Part shown: positions 45,931 through 61,689 of the stretch, piece by piece
Position numbering within the stretch: position 1 is the first letter of the stretch
Layout: each line of letters starts with the position of its first letter
Assembly: GCF_034190915.1 (NCBI RefSeq)
Contig: NW_026947493.1
Location: 44,386,501 to 44,450,500, forward strand
Origin: Cavia porcellus
Lineage: Eukaryota > Chordata > Mammalia > Rodentia > Caviidae
DNA length: 64,000 nucleotides
Direction: 5' to 3'
Translations under genes and position numbers: made by a program
The notes under the pieces: generated by a model
Database searches by the model: none
What the model was told of the DNA's origin: nothing
The model's input: only the letters and a program-made list of their open reading frames with translations

Positions 45931-48900
45931 TTATGAGTAGAGTCTCAAGCTGTGTCTATTTATAAATATCTCAGTGTGATCATTCTTTATAGCTAAGTAG
46001 TACTCCACTGTATAAAAATACCACATCTTTTTTATCCATTCCTCAGTTGATGGACACTTAGGTTGTTTCCAAGATCTGGCTATCGCAAATTGTGCTACTA
46101 TAAACATGGGTGCATATATATCACTGTGGTATGATGTTTTCAGTTCTTCTGGGAACAGTCCTAGAAATGGAATAGCTGGAACAAATGGGACTTCTGATCC
46201 CAGCTTTTTGAGAAATCTCCAGACTGACCTCCACAGAGGTTGCAGCAGTCTACACTCCCACCAACAGTGCAGGAGAGTTGCTTTTCTCCACAGCGTCTCC
46301 AGCATTTGTTGTTGGTAGTTTTCTTGATCCTGGCCATTCTTTCAGGAGTGAGATAGAATTTCAATGTGGTTTTAATATGCATTTTTCTAATGATTAATGA
46401 TGATGAACATTTTTTCATGTATTTATTTGCCATTTGTATTTTGTCATCTGAAAATTGTGTATTCATCTCAGCTGCCCATTTTTGGATTGGATCTTTGAAT
46501 TTTGGGGGTCTGATGTTCTAAAATTCTTTATATGTTTTAGACAGAAGTCCTTTGTCTGAGGGAGAGTTAACTAAGATTTTTTCCCAGTTTGTGGGTTTTC
46601 TTTTCACTATGCTGGAGATTTCTTTGGACATGCAGAAACTTTTTAATAAGACATAATCCCAGTTATTGATTCTAGGAAGTATTTCCTGTGCGGTTTGATT
46701 CCTGTTCATGAATTCTCTACCTACTCCTATGTGTTCAAGATTTCTACCCAATTTGTCTTCCAATAGAGTTAGTGTTTTTGTTTTAATATTTAGATCTTTG
46801 ATCCATTTAGATTTCATTTTAGTACATGGTGATAGGCATGAGTCTAGTTTTAGTTTTCAATATATGGAGAGCCAGTTTTTCTAACACCATTTATTAAAGA
46901 GACTGTTGTTCTTCCAGTGAATGCATTTGGCCCCTTTATCAAAGATAAGGTGGTTGAGTGTGTTTGTAGTTGTGGTTGTATCTTTGAATCTATTCCATTG
47001 ATCTTCGACTCTGTTTTGATTCCAGTACCATGTTGATTTTACTACAGTTGCTTTGTAGTATAACTTCAAGTCAGGGATTGTGATGCCTCCTGCCTTGCCT
47101 TTGCTGCTTAGAATTGCCTTTGCTATTCTCTAGGTCTCTTCTCTTTCCAGATGAATTTTGGGAGTGATTTCTCTAGATCTATGAAGTATGTTGATGGTAT
47201 TTTCATTGGAATTGCATTGAATCTATATAGCAGTTTTGGGAGAATGGACATTTTCACAATATTTATTCTTCTTATCCATGAGCAAGGGATGTCTTTTCGT
47301 TTTCTGAGATCCTCTTTAATTTCTTTTTTCAGTGTATTGTAATTTTCCCTATATAGGTCTTTCACTTCTTTTGTGAGAGTAATTCCTAAATATTTCATTT
47401 TTTTGGTTGCTAGTGTGAAGGGTATGGCTTCTCTTCTTTCTCTCTCTGTGATTTTGTTGTTAGTGTATTGAAATGCTATTGATTTTTGAGCATTGGTTTT
47501 TTTTATCCAGCTAAATTGCCGAATTTATTTATTATATTTATGAGTATTTCAATGGAGTTTTGGAGTCTTCTATGTAGAATATCATGTCATCCTCAAATAA
47601 TGATAATTTAACTTCCTTTTTTGCTATTTTTACCCCTTTAATTTCTCTCTCTTGTCTAATTGCTCTGGCTAATATTTGCAGTACTATATTAAATAGGAGC
47701 AGTGATCAGGGACATCCTTGTCTTGTGTCTGATTTTATGGTAAAGGCCTTCAGTTTTTGGACATTTAGTATGATACTGGCTGTTGGTTTGTCGTAGATGG
47801 CCTTTATCATATTGAGGTAAAGACCATCTATTCTAATTTTCTGTAAGGTTATTATCATGAATGAATGTTGGACTTTATCAAAAGCATTTTTTACATCTAT
47901 AGAAATGATCAGGTGATTCTTACTTTTGGTTTTATTGATATGGTGGATTACATTTATTGATTTACATATGTTGAACCATCCCTGCATTCCTGGGATGAAT
48001 CCCACTTGGTCGTGGTGTATAATCTTCTTGATGATTTGCTGAATTCTATTTGCCAATATTTTATTGAGGATTTTTGCATCTGTGTTCATTAGGGAGATTG
48101 GCATGTGGTTCACTTTTTCAGTTGAGTCTTTCTCAGGTTTTGGTACTAGAATAATATTTGCTTCCAGGAATGACTTAGGAAGGATTGCTTCCATTTTGAT
48201 TTCATTGAAGACTTTGAGGAGTGTCAGCATTAAGTCTTCTTTGTATTTCTTGTAGAATTCCACAGTGAATGTGTCTGGGCCTGGGCTCTTTTTTGTAGGT
48301 AAGGACTTAAATTACATTTTCAATTTCATTAATAGAAATTGGGTTATTCAGCAGTTTTACATCTTCTTGACCTAGCTTTGGTACTTCATATGTTTCTAGG
48401 AATCTGTCTATTTCTTCTGTGTTATCAAACCTATGAGAGTAGAGGTTTTTGAAATAGGTGTTGATGATCTTCTGTATTTCTACAGTCTGTAGTTATTTCA
48501 CCTTTTTCATTCCTTACAGCGTGAATTTGAGCTTTTTCTTCCCTTTTTAAAATAAGGTTGGCTAGGGGCTTATCAGTTTTATTTATTCTTTCAAAGAACC
48601 AACTCTTTGATTCATTGATTCTTTGAATTGTTTTCTTAATCTCTATTGCATTAATTTTTGCTCTGATTTTTATAATTTCCTCCCTTCTTTTGGCTTTTGG
48701 GCTTGACTTGCTTTTCTTTTTCTAGATGTTATAGGTGTAGCATCAGGTTGTTAATTTGTATTCATTCTGTTTTCCTGATGTGGGAACTCAATGCAATAAA
48801 TTTTCCTCTGATGACAGCTTTTATTATATCCCACACATTCCGGTGAGTTGTATTTGTATTTTCATTTGTTTTTCATTGTTTAATTTCTTCTTTAATTTCC

Positions 48901-49709
48901 CCTGTGACTCACTGATTGCTCAAGAGTGTGTTATTCAATTTCCATGTGTTCCTGGGATTTTGCAGTTTCTTTTGTCATTGATTTCTAGTTTCATGGTGCT
49001 ATGATCTGTTAACATGCATGGGTTAATTTCAACTCTTTTGCATTTATTTAAATACGTTCTGTGGCCTAGTATATGGTATATTTTAGAGAATGTCCCATGT
49101 AATTATAAGAAGAATGTGTATAGAGATATCTGATAGACTCTATATGTCTATCAAGTCAGTTGGTTCACAAGTACGATTCAGTTCTGTTATTTCTTCACTG
49201 ATTTTTTTATCTGGTTGATCTGACCCTTGATGTCAGTGGTGTGTTAAGGTTTCCTGTTATAATTGTGTTATTGCTAATTTAGTTTTTCATTTTTGTAAAT
49301 ATTTGATTTATATAACTGAGTGCTCTAGAATTTGGTGCATATATATTTAAGATAGTTATCTCTTCCTCTTGAAGTTTTCCACTAACCAGTATGTAATGGC
49401 CTTCTTTATGTCTTCTGATCATTCTTGGTTTGAAGTTCACATTGTCTGCCAACAGAATAGCTACCCCAGGTTTTTTTTTTTTTTGATTCCTGTTGCTTGA
49501 AGTATTGTTTTCCATCCTTTGACTTTCAGTCTGTGAGTATCCTTTTGGGCTAGACAGGTTTCCTGCAGACAGCATATGGTTGGATGTTGTTTCTTGATCC
49601 ATTCTGCCAGTCTGTTTCTTTTAATTGGTGAATTCAGACCATTTACATTATTTGTTATAACTGTTATATATTGGCTTATTGTTGACATGTTATCTTTCTG
49701 CTGTTGCAT
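45931..49709 (-). pseudogene. L1 ORF2 remnant (endonuclease, RT, C-terminal domain)
   Basis: Read right to left: endonuclease start with TNNVNGLNSPIKRNRLAEW and CLQET (49709-49461), then NFKPRMIRRHKEGHYI and LNIYAPNSR (to 49279) after a frameshift at a T/A run. RT motifs in 48263-47706 include [32 protein letters not shown] and DTRQGCP. The catalytic box near 47590 reads FEDD where L1 has FADD. The C-terminal part at 47398-47123 has [20 protein letters not shown], and the tail at 46305-45931 has LLHCWWECRLLQPLW. Several stops separate these blocks. Confidence 0.88.
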
Positions 49710-49728
49710 CTTTATCTTTCCATTCTGT

Positions 49729-50600
49729 TTAATTGTCTGCTTTGTTTAGTGGTTTTTTCCTAAATGTATCTAAACTGTCTTTGAGTTTTCTTTGCAGGAT
49801 TGGCTTAGTGATCATGAAGTTCTTCAGCTGTTGTTTGTCATGGAAGTATCTTAATTCTCTATCCATTTTAAAGGAAAGTTTTGCAGGGTACATCAGTCTA
49901 GGTTGGAAATCATTTTCCTTTAGGATCTGAAATAGTTTATTCCATCCTCTTCTTGACTTTTTTGTTTGTGCTGAGATGTCTGCTGTAATTCTGATAGGTT
50001 TTCCTTTATAAGTGATCTTTCTTTTCTCTCTGACAGCTTTTAATATTCTATTCATGTGTTGGATTTCTGGAATGGTGATTATTATATGTCTGGGTGTAGT
50101 TTTATTTTCATTATGCCTATTTGGAGTTCTCTATGCTTCACTGATACTGATGACAGTTTACATTCTCACCTTTGGGAAATTTTCAGCGATTACTTCTCTA
50201 AATATCCTCTTGACATCCTTTGTGTTGTCCCCTTCTTTTTCATTTATCCCTGTCAATCTTATGTTTTTTTTTTTTTTTTTGCGTGATCTTGCAGCTATCG
50301 AATTGTTATTTCCTGATTCCTTGTTATTTTTGAAAGATCTTTCCTTTCCTGTTCACTAGCTGCAATCCTGTCTTCGAGATCTGAAATTCTATCTTCACTT
50401 TCGTTGAGGCGGTTTTGACAACTTTCAATGGAATTTTTTATTTCTTGTATATGTCTTTGAATGTGCTTCATGTATTCTGTTTGTTTCTTATATTGTTTAT
50501 CCAGAGATTTTATCTTTTTTGTTTTGTTCTTCTAATTTTTTAACTGTGTCTTCTTTAGATACGTTCAGCATCTCTTTCCTTTCTTTTATCATTTCTTCTT
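49729..50600 (-). pseudogene. L1 ORF1 remnant
   Basis: The C-terminal domain is open at 50055-49729 with ILKAVREKRKITYKGKPIR, RLMYPAKLSFKMD and a stop at ADN. Upstream (to about 50600) the minus strand encodes the coiled-coil part in broken frames, matching the ORF1 order of the L1 at 26.6 kb. Confidence 0.82.
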
Positions 50601-50882
50601 TTAGCTAGGAGATTATTTCTAGTTTTAATTCCTTTCAAGCTTCTCGGACTTGCTTCTTTATTTTAGTTGCTATTATTTCTGGTATTTCAGGTATATGGCA
50701 TGTATTTTCTTTTGTTTGCATAGCTCCTTAGGTTTCTTGCCATCGGCTGAAGGTTTGAGATTGTATTTTGTTCTTTCGTTTTGTCATTTCCCTGTATTTC
50801 CGTGTTTGAAGTGTTATTGCAAGGCTTCCCCTGGGCCTGTTGGAAATCTTCTATGCCCTCAGCTCCTGGGGCTCTGGCTGCT

Positions 50883-51205
50883 CAGTTCCCCGGATTGAGA
50901 GAGGGTCACTGAGGGTGGGGCAGGCACGCCAGAGACCTGTGGAGACAGTCGAGTATGATAGGAAGCTTTGGCCAGTGTGAGCAATGATCTTAAACTCCCC
51001 GGGCTTGGGGTGGTGTAGGAACACCCACCTCCGCACTCCCAGTCTCCAGAATTGAGAGTACAGGCAGGTCCAAGATCCTGGAGCCAGCCAAGCATGGCAG
51101 GAAGCTGTGAAGTTCCTTGGCTGATGGGAGTAAGGATCTTAAACTCTAGGGGCTCAGGATGGTGCGGGAACACTTACCTCCGGCCACCCAGTTTCCAGAA
51201 TTCAA
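50883..51205 (-). promoter_or_regulatory. L1 5' UTR tandem promoter monomers (two, plus a fragment)
   Basis: CAGTTCCCCGGATTGAGAG (50883), CAGTCTCCAGAATTGAGAG (51040) and CAGTTTCCAGAATTCAATG (51189) mark unit starts 157 and 149 bp apart. Each unit also holds AGGAAGCT, AT(G)ATCTTAAACTC and a GG(T/A)G..GGAACAC..ACCTCCG end. Tandem 5' monomers act as L1 promoters in mouse; the role here is by analogy. The third unit is cut after about 17 bp. Confidence 0.8.
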
Positions 51206-51209
51206 TGAC

Positions 51210-53160
51210 ATTTTTAATGTTATAAAACTTTACTGTATGATATTTGACATTCTTTTTCATACAAGAAAAGCAATATGGATCAAGTTAAAGAGAAAATAAA
51301 AGGTTCTGCTCTCCAAGTGGGAAAAAAGTAGCCAATGACAAGAGTGCTATCCAAGAATACTATGTCCTTTGCAACCCTTGGTGGGGCAGTGGTGGTGAAT
51401 TGAGTACATGTTGATACATGTGTGAGCAGAAAGGTTCTCAGAAGGGCATCTGTCAGCCTCACTTTCTCCCAATCAAACTTAACCTGTCTTACCTGTCCTG
51501 CCTGTCTGCATCAACTTGGACTTGAGAAACCATCATAATCAGTGATTTTTATGGAGCGAGGGTAGATCCTCTGGCTGGGTACCAAAACTCCAAATGACTG
51601 TGTAGGAGGGTTATATACAGAGATGATTGTTATTTGACTTCGAGTCGAAAGTCAGAGAGAAATAAATGAATTTGTTTTCCCAGTAAATCTCTAAGATTTT
51701 TTTCAAGATTTGGGAGAATAAATATGAAGAAATGACCATCAGAGAATTGTCTCAAAGTTATATCCAAGTCACCTAGTAGTTGGGTTTAGAATGTGAATTT
51801 GTGAACCCTAAACCAACTGGCTGAATCAACATTTGAGAAATAGGGTTAAAAGCCTATTTCTCTCCAAGTCTCACATGGAGTAACAACTCTGAGATCCACT
51901 ATCATTAAAAGCTATTTTCTAGTGCTTATTTTCAAATACATTTGTGTCAAGATGAAGATTATCTATTGTAAAACTGTGGACTACTGGGAATAATGAATGT
52001 AGAGTTAAAATTGAATGAAATCTCTGATAACGTTTTTGTGACTCAGTTACTAATACTTCCTTGACTGATAGGAAAAGTATTAAATGCTCAATTGCTAAAG
52101 TCTGAAAGGAGTCTGTAGATCTTGGATAATTCTGAGAATGTGCTTGTTTTTATCTTCAAGAAGGAAGACTTACATGTTTATTTAAAAAAAAGTTAAGCAG
52201 TTTTCATGATTGGGTACTTAGAGGAAAGCATCTAGAAGTCCTCCTTCATTATGGTATAAATGAAAAGAAATACCTGGTCAGATTTTATTCCAGGTTTTCT
52301 TTTGTATACAGTTAGGCAAAATGTTCAGTATTATTATGGAGCTTAAGAAGGTAAAAAAAGTCAGATAAAGATGTAGTATATACTTCACTGGCATTATGTT
52401 CCTTTTTAACTCATTTGAAATCAGTCTTACTACATCCTGGCTTTAATTTATTGGTTGAAGAATGTGACTGAATTCTGTTTATAATGAGAAGGTTTATAAT
52501 TCTAGAAATGAAGTTTAAAGTTTTGCTTGCCCAAGATATTACCTGTTTACTATGTGGTCAACATAAAATGTAAACTAGTCAAGTAAACCATCCTTGTTAT
52601 TTTAAAACTAAATAGAAAGGTCTAAAAAGTATCTGTGGTATGAATATTTGGATAATACTCAAGAATAACAACACTAAAATAAAAATAAGAATGCTCAAAG
52701 TCCTTTTCTTATCCAATTATACATAACTTCAGATAATACTTAAAATTTGGAGCATGATTCCAATAAAAATTAAGGTTACATCTAACATTCTTATTCATTT
52801 TATTTAAGTCGACTTAGTGGTAAAGAGTGAGGGTGTTAACTTTGACTTTGGCTTTGTAGTTATGGAATCTGAAACAAATTGATTAATTAGGAATAAATAT
52901 AGTGGTGAAGCTCAAGTTAGAAATGAGGTCTTGTGGTTCATATGTGTGATTTCTTTTAAATAAGTCTGAAGCTTTCAACTGTTTTTAATAAAGGTTATAG
53001 CTTGCTCATAGCTAAATGCTCTGAAAATAAGGTGTACAAAGTTCAAGTGTGTTTGAAGTGAGCGGGAGTACTTTGAGGAAATTGTGTGGCATAATTTTTT
53101 TAAAAAAAAATTTAAAAAGTCCTGTGTTTGTTGACATACCTTGTGTGTGTATCTATATAT
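51210..53160. other. Unrecognised AT-rich intron sequence before first exon in window
   Basis: No SINE, LINE or LTR recognised, and no additional exon. It looks unique. Confidence 0.45.
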
Positions 53161-53168
53161 GTACATAG

Positions 53169-53202
53169 TCTCTCTCTCTCTCTTTCTCTCTGTCTCTCTT
53201 TC
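53169..53202. repeat. Imperfect (TC)n microsatellite
   Basis: TCTCTCTCTCTCTCTTTCTC and following TC-rich units. Confidence 0.85.
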
Positions 53203-53561
53203 TGACTATCTTAATCTAAGAAAGTTACTTCACAATTTCTGCCATTTTATATTTCTATTAGAAATGGCATTTTATTAGATTCTGGTGTTCCTGTGCTTCA
53301 TAATGCTTAAAAGTTTAGTAAACACCTACCTTTAAATGTTTGCCCCAGAACTTTGAAAGCCTGGTGAATAAATTTTACTTTATATAGATGACTTTTGACT
53401 CTGCCTTACATTGTAAGAAAGTACAATTCTAGGGAGGGGCAGCTATGCGCAGGAGCTCCCATATTACAGCATAACTATTTTACATAGATATTGAATTAAA
53501 TTGGTTTTTTAAAAAAAATTAATGAAATTCTGATCAACACCCAGTCATTTTATGAGCCTGA

Positions 53562-53702
<141 letters not shown>

Positions 53703-54139
53703 TGAGTTCCCAGAGGTGACACCCTGCCTGGGAGACAGCCCTGCAGGAACCTGCCGTTGCTCTTCAGTGCCACTATAAGTCGCTCAGCCAGTCACTTGTG
53801 TCAGTGATAATGTGAAAAAGGGGCCGAGGTTCGGGGAAAGAAGGGAGGTTAGAGGAGGCATATAACGGTGGAGGACTTTTTAGCTAAGGTCTTGGAAATA
53901 TTTGAAAAGAAGAGGAAAAATAAACTTAAAAAGCAAGACCTAGCTTTGACCTTATGAGAGGGAGGAAGTTGAATGAGGTGCCAGATGGTTGACAGAGCCA
54001 CAGGAGATGGACAAATCTGGACTTCCAGTCTCTGTGGTTGCTAAAGAACAAGACTTGGATAACTCATCAATGCAGGAAAAATGTGCATATATCTTCAACT
54101 CAGAACCAAATATGTAACATTTCTTTTACTGTAAGGGAA

Positions 54140-54209
54140 GGGGAATGGTTAGTGGTAGAGGGGAGCTTCCCACTCACTATGGGGGAGGGTACTGGATTTG
54201 ATCCCCAGC
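54140..54209 (+). mobile_element. Old ID-like SINE, source of the adjacent microsatellite
   Basis: GGGAATGGTTAGTGGTAGAG, TTCCCACTCACTATGGGGGA and GGATTTGATCCCCAGCA. Diverged tRNA-derived body. Confidence 0.7.

Positions 54210-54210
<1 letters not shown>

Positions 54211-54252
<42 letters not shown>
54211..54252. repeat. (AC)21 microsatellite
   Basis: Pure AC run followed by GCATGCATTCACGCACACG. It directly follows the GATCCCCAGCA end of an ID-like SINE. Confidence 0.97.
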
Positions 54253-54255
<3 letters not shown>

Positions 54256-54579
54256 TGCATTCACGCACACGACACAACCTAGGGAAAATTTTAAAGAGTT
54301 TGGAAAAAACAAAGGACGATAAAAAATTATGCATAGTGCTTATTTAAGTTGTATAAATCATCCTTGATACTGATATTGCTGGCTTCCTGTTATCCTTTAC
54401 TGCAAATAAAAATATTTTAGGTTTGTTTGACTCTATTTCCTTATAAGTTAAATATTCATCTTTCACACATTCCTACTATGGGAATATTTTAGTTGCTGAG
54501 TTTAAGGATAGAAGCAAAAGCAATTTATGATCCAAATAGACTTGAAAATGATTCGAGTCACATATTAGAACTTTGGATG

Positions 54580-58245
<3,666 letters not shown>

Positions 58246-58249
58246 ATGG

Positions 58250-58891
58250 TTTGCTCTCATCTCTGTACATTTTCCCTTTCTGGATATTTTATATAAATGA
58301 AGCCATACAATATTATTTAGGGGCCTGATTTCGTTTAGTAAAATATTTCTAAGGTTCATCATTAGAGCATGATTCCATTTCCATTCATTTTTATACCTCA
58401 ATACTGTTTCATTGTGTGTGTAGCGTATTTTGTTTATTTCTTTTTCAATTCATAAGCCTAGCTTATAGTATTTACATAAATAATACTGTTGTGAACATTC
58501 ATGCGATAAGTCCTGGGTACATGTAAAGTTCTCTTGAGTAGATGCTAAGAGTGAAATTACTGGGTCATATTCTAAGTTTTCTTTAGCCAATATAGCTGTT
58601 CTGTATCTACCAGCTCTGTAGGAAGATTCTAATTGCTACATATCTCTGCCAAGATTTAATGTTACCGGTTTTTCTGATCATAGCCATAGTGAGTGTGTAG
58701 TGGCATAACATAGAGGTCTAAATTTGCATTTTTCTGATGGCCAGTGATATTAAGCATACTTTCATGTGTTTATTAGCCAAGCATACATGTTTTTTATTGA
58801 AATACTTATTCAAATCTTTTGACTATTTTAATTGAAATGTTTATCTTATACTGAGGTCTCCGTTCATTGTTTTGGATAAAATTATGTATCT
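58250..58891 (-). mobile_element. Old L1 (antisense), left part
   Basis: Decayed reverse complement of the L1 ORF2 end and 3' region: ATATAAATGAAGCCATACAA, AGTGAAATTACTGGGTCATA, AAATTTGCATTTTTCTGATG and GCCAGTGATATTAAGCATAC. Continues after the inserted L1 at 60878. Confidence 0.75.
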
Positions 58892-58900
58892 AAAATACAG

Positions 58901-60877
58901 GTTTCATACATACAGTGGATGAAAAATAGTCCCTTTAATAAATGGTGCTGGAAAAATTGGCTTTCCCATATGCCAAAAACTAAAACTAGACCCATGTCTT
59001 CACTGTGTACTAAACTAAAGTCTAAATAGATCAAAGATCTAAATATTAAAACAGAAACACTAAATCTGTTGGAAGACAAAGTAGGTAGAAATCTTGAAGA
59101 CACAAGGGTAGGTAGAGAATTCATGAACAAGAATCAAACTGCACGCGAAATACTTCACAGAATCAATAACTGGGATCACGTCTTATTAAAGAGTTTTTGC
59201 ATGTCAAAAGAAATCTCCAGCATAGTGAAAAGAAAACACACAAATTGGGAAAAAAATCTTAGTGAACTGCCCCTCAGACAAAGGATTCCTATCTAGAACA
59301 TACAAAGAATCAGAAAAAAATCAGATCTCCAATATTCAAAGACTCATTCCAAAAATGGGCATCTGAAGAAATACAAATGGCAAATAAATACATGAAAAAA
59401 TATTCATCATCATTACTCATTAGAGAAATGCAAATTAAAACAACACTGAGATTCCATTTCACTCTAGAAACAATGGCCAGGATAAAGAAAACTACCAACA
59501 ACAAATGCTGGAAAGGCTGGAGGGAAAAAAAGGAAATCTTCTACACTGTTGGCGGGAATGTAGACTGGTGTAACCGCTGTGGAGGTCAGTCTGGAAATTT
59601 ATCAAAAAGCTGGGTTTGGAAGTGCTCTTTGACCCAGCTATTCCACTTCTGGGCATATTCCCAGAAGAACTGAAAACATCATACCACAGTAATGTATGTG
59701 CACCCATGTTTATAGCAGCACAATTTGTAATAGCCAGATCTTGGAAACAACCTAAATGCCCATCAACTGAGAAATGGATAAAAAACATATGCTACTTTTA
59801 TACAATGGAGTACTACTCAGCTATAAAGAAGGATCATATTGAAACATTTATAAGTAAATGGATGCAACTTGAGACCATATTCATAAGTGAAATAAATTCA
59901 CATATATAAGTACCATATAGTCTCCCTAATGTAAAAAAATGGTAAGTGTACATAAGATACAAAAAACTCAATAAATATAATGAAAGGATGAGAAGCTGCT
60001 TAAAAGGGAAAAAGTAATATCTCAGGGAAAATGAGGGGAAGAAAAGTAAGGGAAAAGAAAAATATTTAAAATTGTATAAACACTTAGGATAGCTAAGATG
60101 ATTGTGCTTTAAATTCTGTAAGTTCTTGGAACAAAATAGTTAACATTCATAGAATTGGAACAACTGTGCATGTTATTGTATGGTGATCTGAGGAACTCTT
60201 GAAGATCATTATGTAAAATAACAATCCTAGTTATGCTCCTATCACCTTGTTTTGTCATTCTTTTGGGCTCTTTGCTATTGTTACTTATTTGTATTTTTTG
60301 TTTCATGCTTTTCTAGGAATGTGTTTTGTTTTGCTTTTCACTCTAATGTAGTTATACATGTAGAGGCTTATACATGTGTAGAACTTCTCCTAAACAGTTT
60401 ATGAGAATCAATTATATAATTCATGATGAAATGAACAGCTACTTTGAAGAAAAAGAGACACTGTGGTACCCAATAGTGTCATGCTGTGAAATCCAGCAAT
60501 ACTATTATTCTTTGTTCAGAGTGATTTTAGTCTCTTTTATTTTGTTTCATTTCAACATACGTGAAGATATGGACAGCTATTTTGAAGAGAACAAGAGACA
60601 TTATGGCAGCCATTGTTGATTTCCCTATTGTCTGGTTTTGAAGGCCTAAAATGCCTTGATCATCCTGTTCTGATCAGTTTAATATTATTTTGTTTTGTAT
60701 GAATGTGTGTGAGGATATGGACAGCTATTTAGAAGAAAACAAGAGACAATATGATAGACAGTGTTGATCTCCTGCTGTCTTGCTTTAAAATCTGTGTCTT
60801 GCAGTGTTTTCTTCTGATCTGCTTTGTTCTGTTAAGTTTAGTTTTACCCTCTTTAAAATAAAATTTAAAAAATACAG
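58901..60877 (+). mobile_element. 5'-truncated L1 (sense) inserted in old L1
   Basis: It begins inside the ORF2 C-terminal region (LFNKWCWKNWLSHMPKTK near 58935), runs to the ORF2 end (YYSAIKKDHIETF, about 59830) and has a 3' UTR with ~150-bp tandem units (TGCTGTGAAATCC 60482, TGGTTTTGAAGGCC 60633, TTGCTTTAAAATC 60780). The flanks share AAAATACAG at 58892-58900 and 60869-60877, a probable target duplication. ORF2 is broken by several stops. Confidence 0.88.
60420..60845 (+). repeat. ~150-bp tandem units in L1 3' UTR
   Basis: Units share GGACAGCTATTT(T/A)GAAGA(G/A)AACAAGAGACA (near 60570 and 60718) and the words at 60482, 60633 and 60780, about 150 bp apart. Same array type as at 28.2 and 45.4 kb. 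Confidence 0.85.
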
Positions 60878-61440
60878 TTTTCAGATACTTCTTCCCACTG
60901 CAGTTTATCTTTTCATTTAAAATAATGCTCTTTGAAAATTGAGTTTTACAATTTGATGAAATCTATTAAATTTTTTCCATTATGACCATGTTTTTTAAAA
61001 CTCATACTTAATAAGTCTGTATTCAGATATTATACTTTTTAAAAAAATGTTTAACTACTTTGGTACTGTTGTGTTTAGAGTTATGTTAATGTCATTTTTT
61101 GGTTGTTTATTGTTATGTAGAGAAATTTAGTTGACTTTTATATACTGACTGCTTATCCTGTAATCTAATTTCAAGTATTAGTTCCAGTAATTCTTTTATA
61201 GTTTTTGGAATATTTATGTATAGGATCATATCTGAAAATAAAAAAAAATTATGTCTTTTTTTTCCACTGTGAATTTCATAATTATTTTCCCTACATTTTT
61301 GAACTAGTTAGAAGCTTTGGTGAAGTGTTGACTAGAAGTCTTCAGACTATGTGTTGCCTTGTTTCAGTCTTAGGAGAAAAACAATCAGTCCTTGTAAATC
61401 ATAGGGTTTTCTTTGTAGACATCTTTTTAAAGTTTTTATT
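60878..61440 (-). mobile_element. Old L1 (antisense), right part
   Basis: GCAGTTTATCTTTTCATTTA, AATGCTCTTTGAAAATTGAG and ACAATTTGATGAAATCTATT continue the antisense L1 of 58250-58891. Confidence 0.7.
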
Positions 61441-61527
61441 ATATTGCTAGTTTTTGAAAGTCATATTGAGAGTTTTATTACTTTTTTCTTTTCTAAATGT
61501 TTTGAATTTGTGACATGTATAGTATAT

Positions 61528-61640
61528 AATGTGAATATTATTCAAATGAATTAAGAAAGTTGTACTAGTCATTAACTAGTCATTGTATACTATACAATGT
61601 GAATATTATTCAAATGAATTAAGAAAACTGTACTAGCTGT
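61528..61640. repeat. ~42-bp direct duplication, period 68 bp
   Basis: AATGTGAATATTATTCAAAT and following GAATTAAGAAA..TGTACTAG start at 61528 and 61596, with two differences. The intervening ACTAGTCATTAACTAGTCAT is itself a short repeat. Confidence 0.9.
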
Positions 61641-61689
61641 ACTTGTCAACTATCACATTATTGAAAGAGAGATAGTGTCCATGTATAAT

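Larger units (their letters stand above)
45320..51205 (-). mobile_element. Nearly full-length L1, antisense to PREX2
   Basis: On the minus strand: two and a fraction 5' UTR monomers (51205 to 50883), the rest of the 5' UTR, ORF1 (about 50600 to 49729), ORF2 endonuclease (49709 to about 49280), reverse transcriptase (about 48263 to 47500), C-terminal part (to 45931), then a 3' UTR with ~150-bp tandem units ending near 45320. About 5.9 kb, so close to full length. Many stops and frameshifts mean it cannot be active. It lies 2.4 kb upstream of the first exon in the window. I saw no clear target duplication. Confidence 0.9.
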
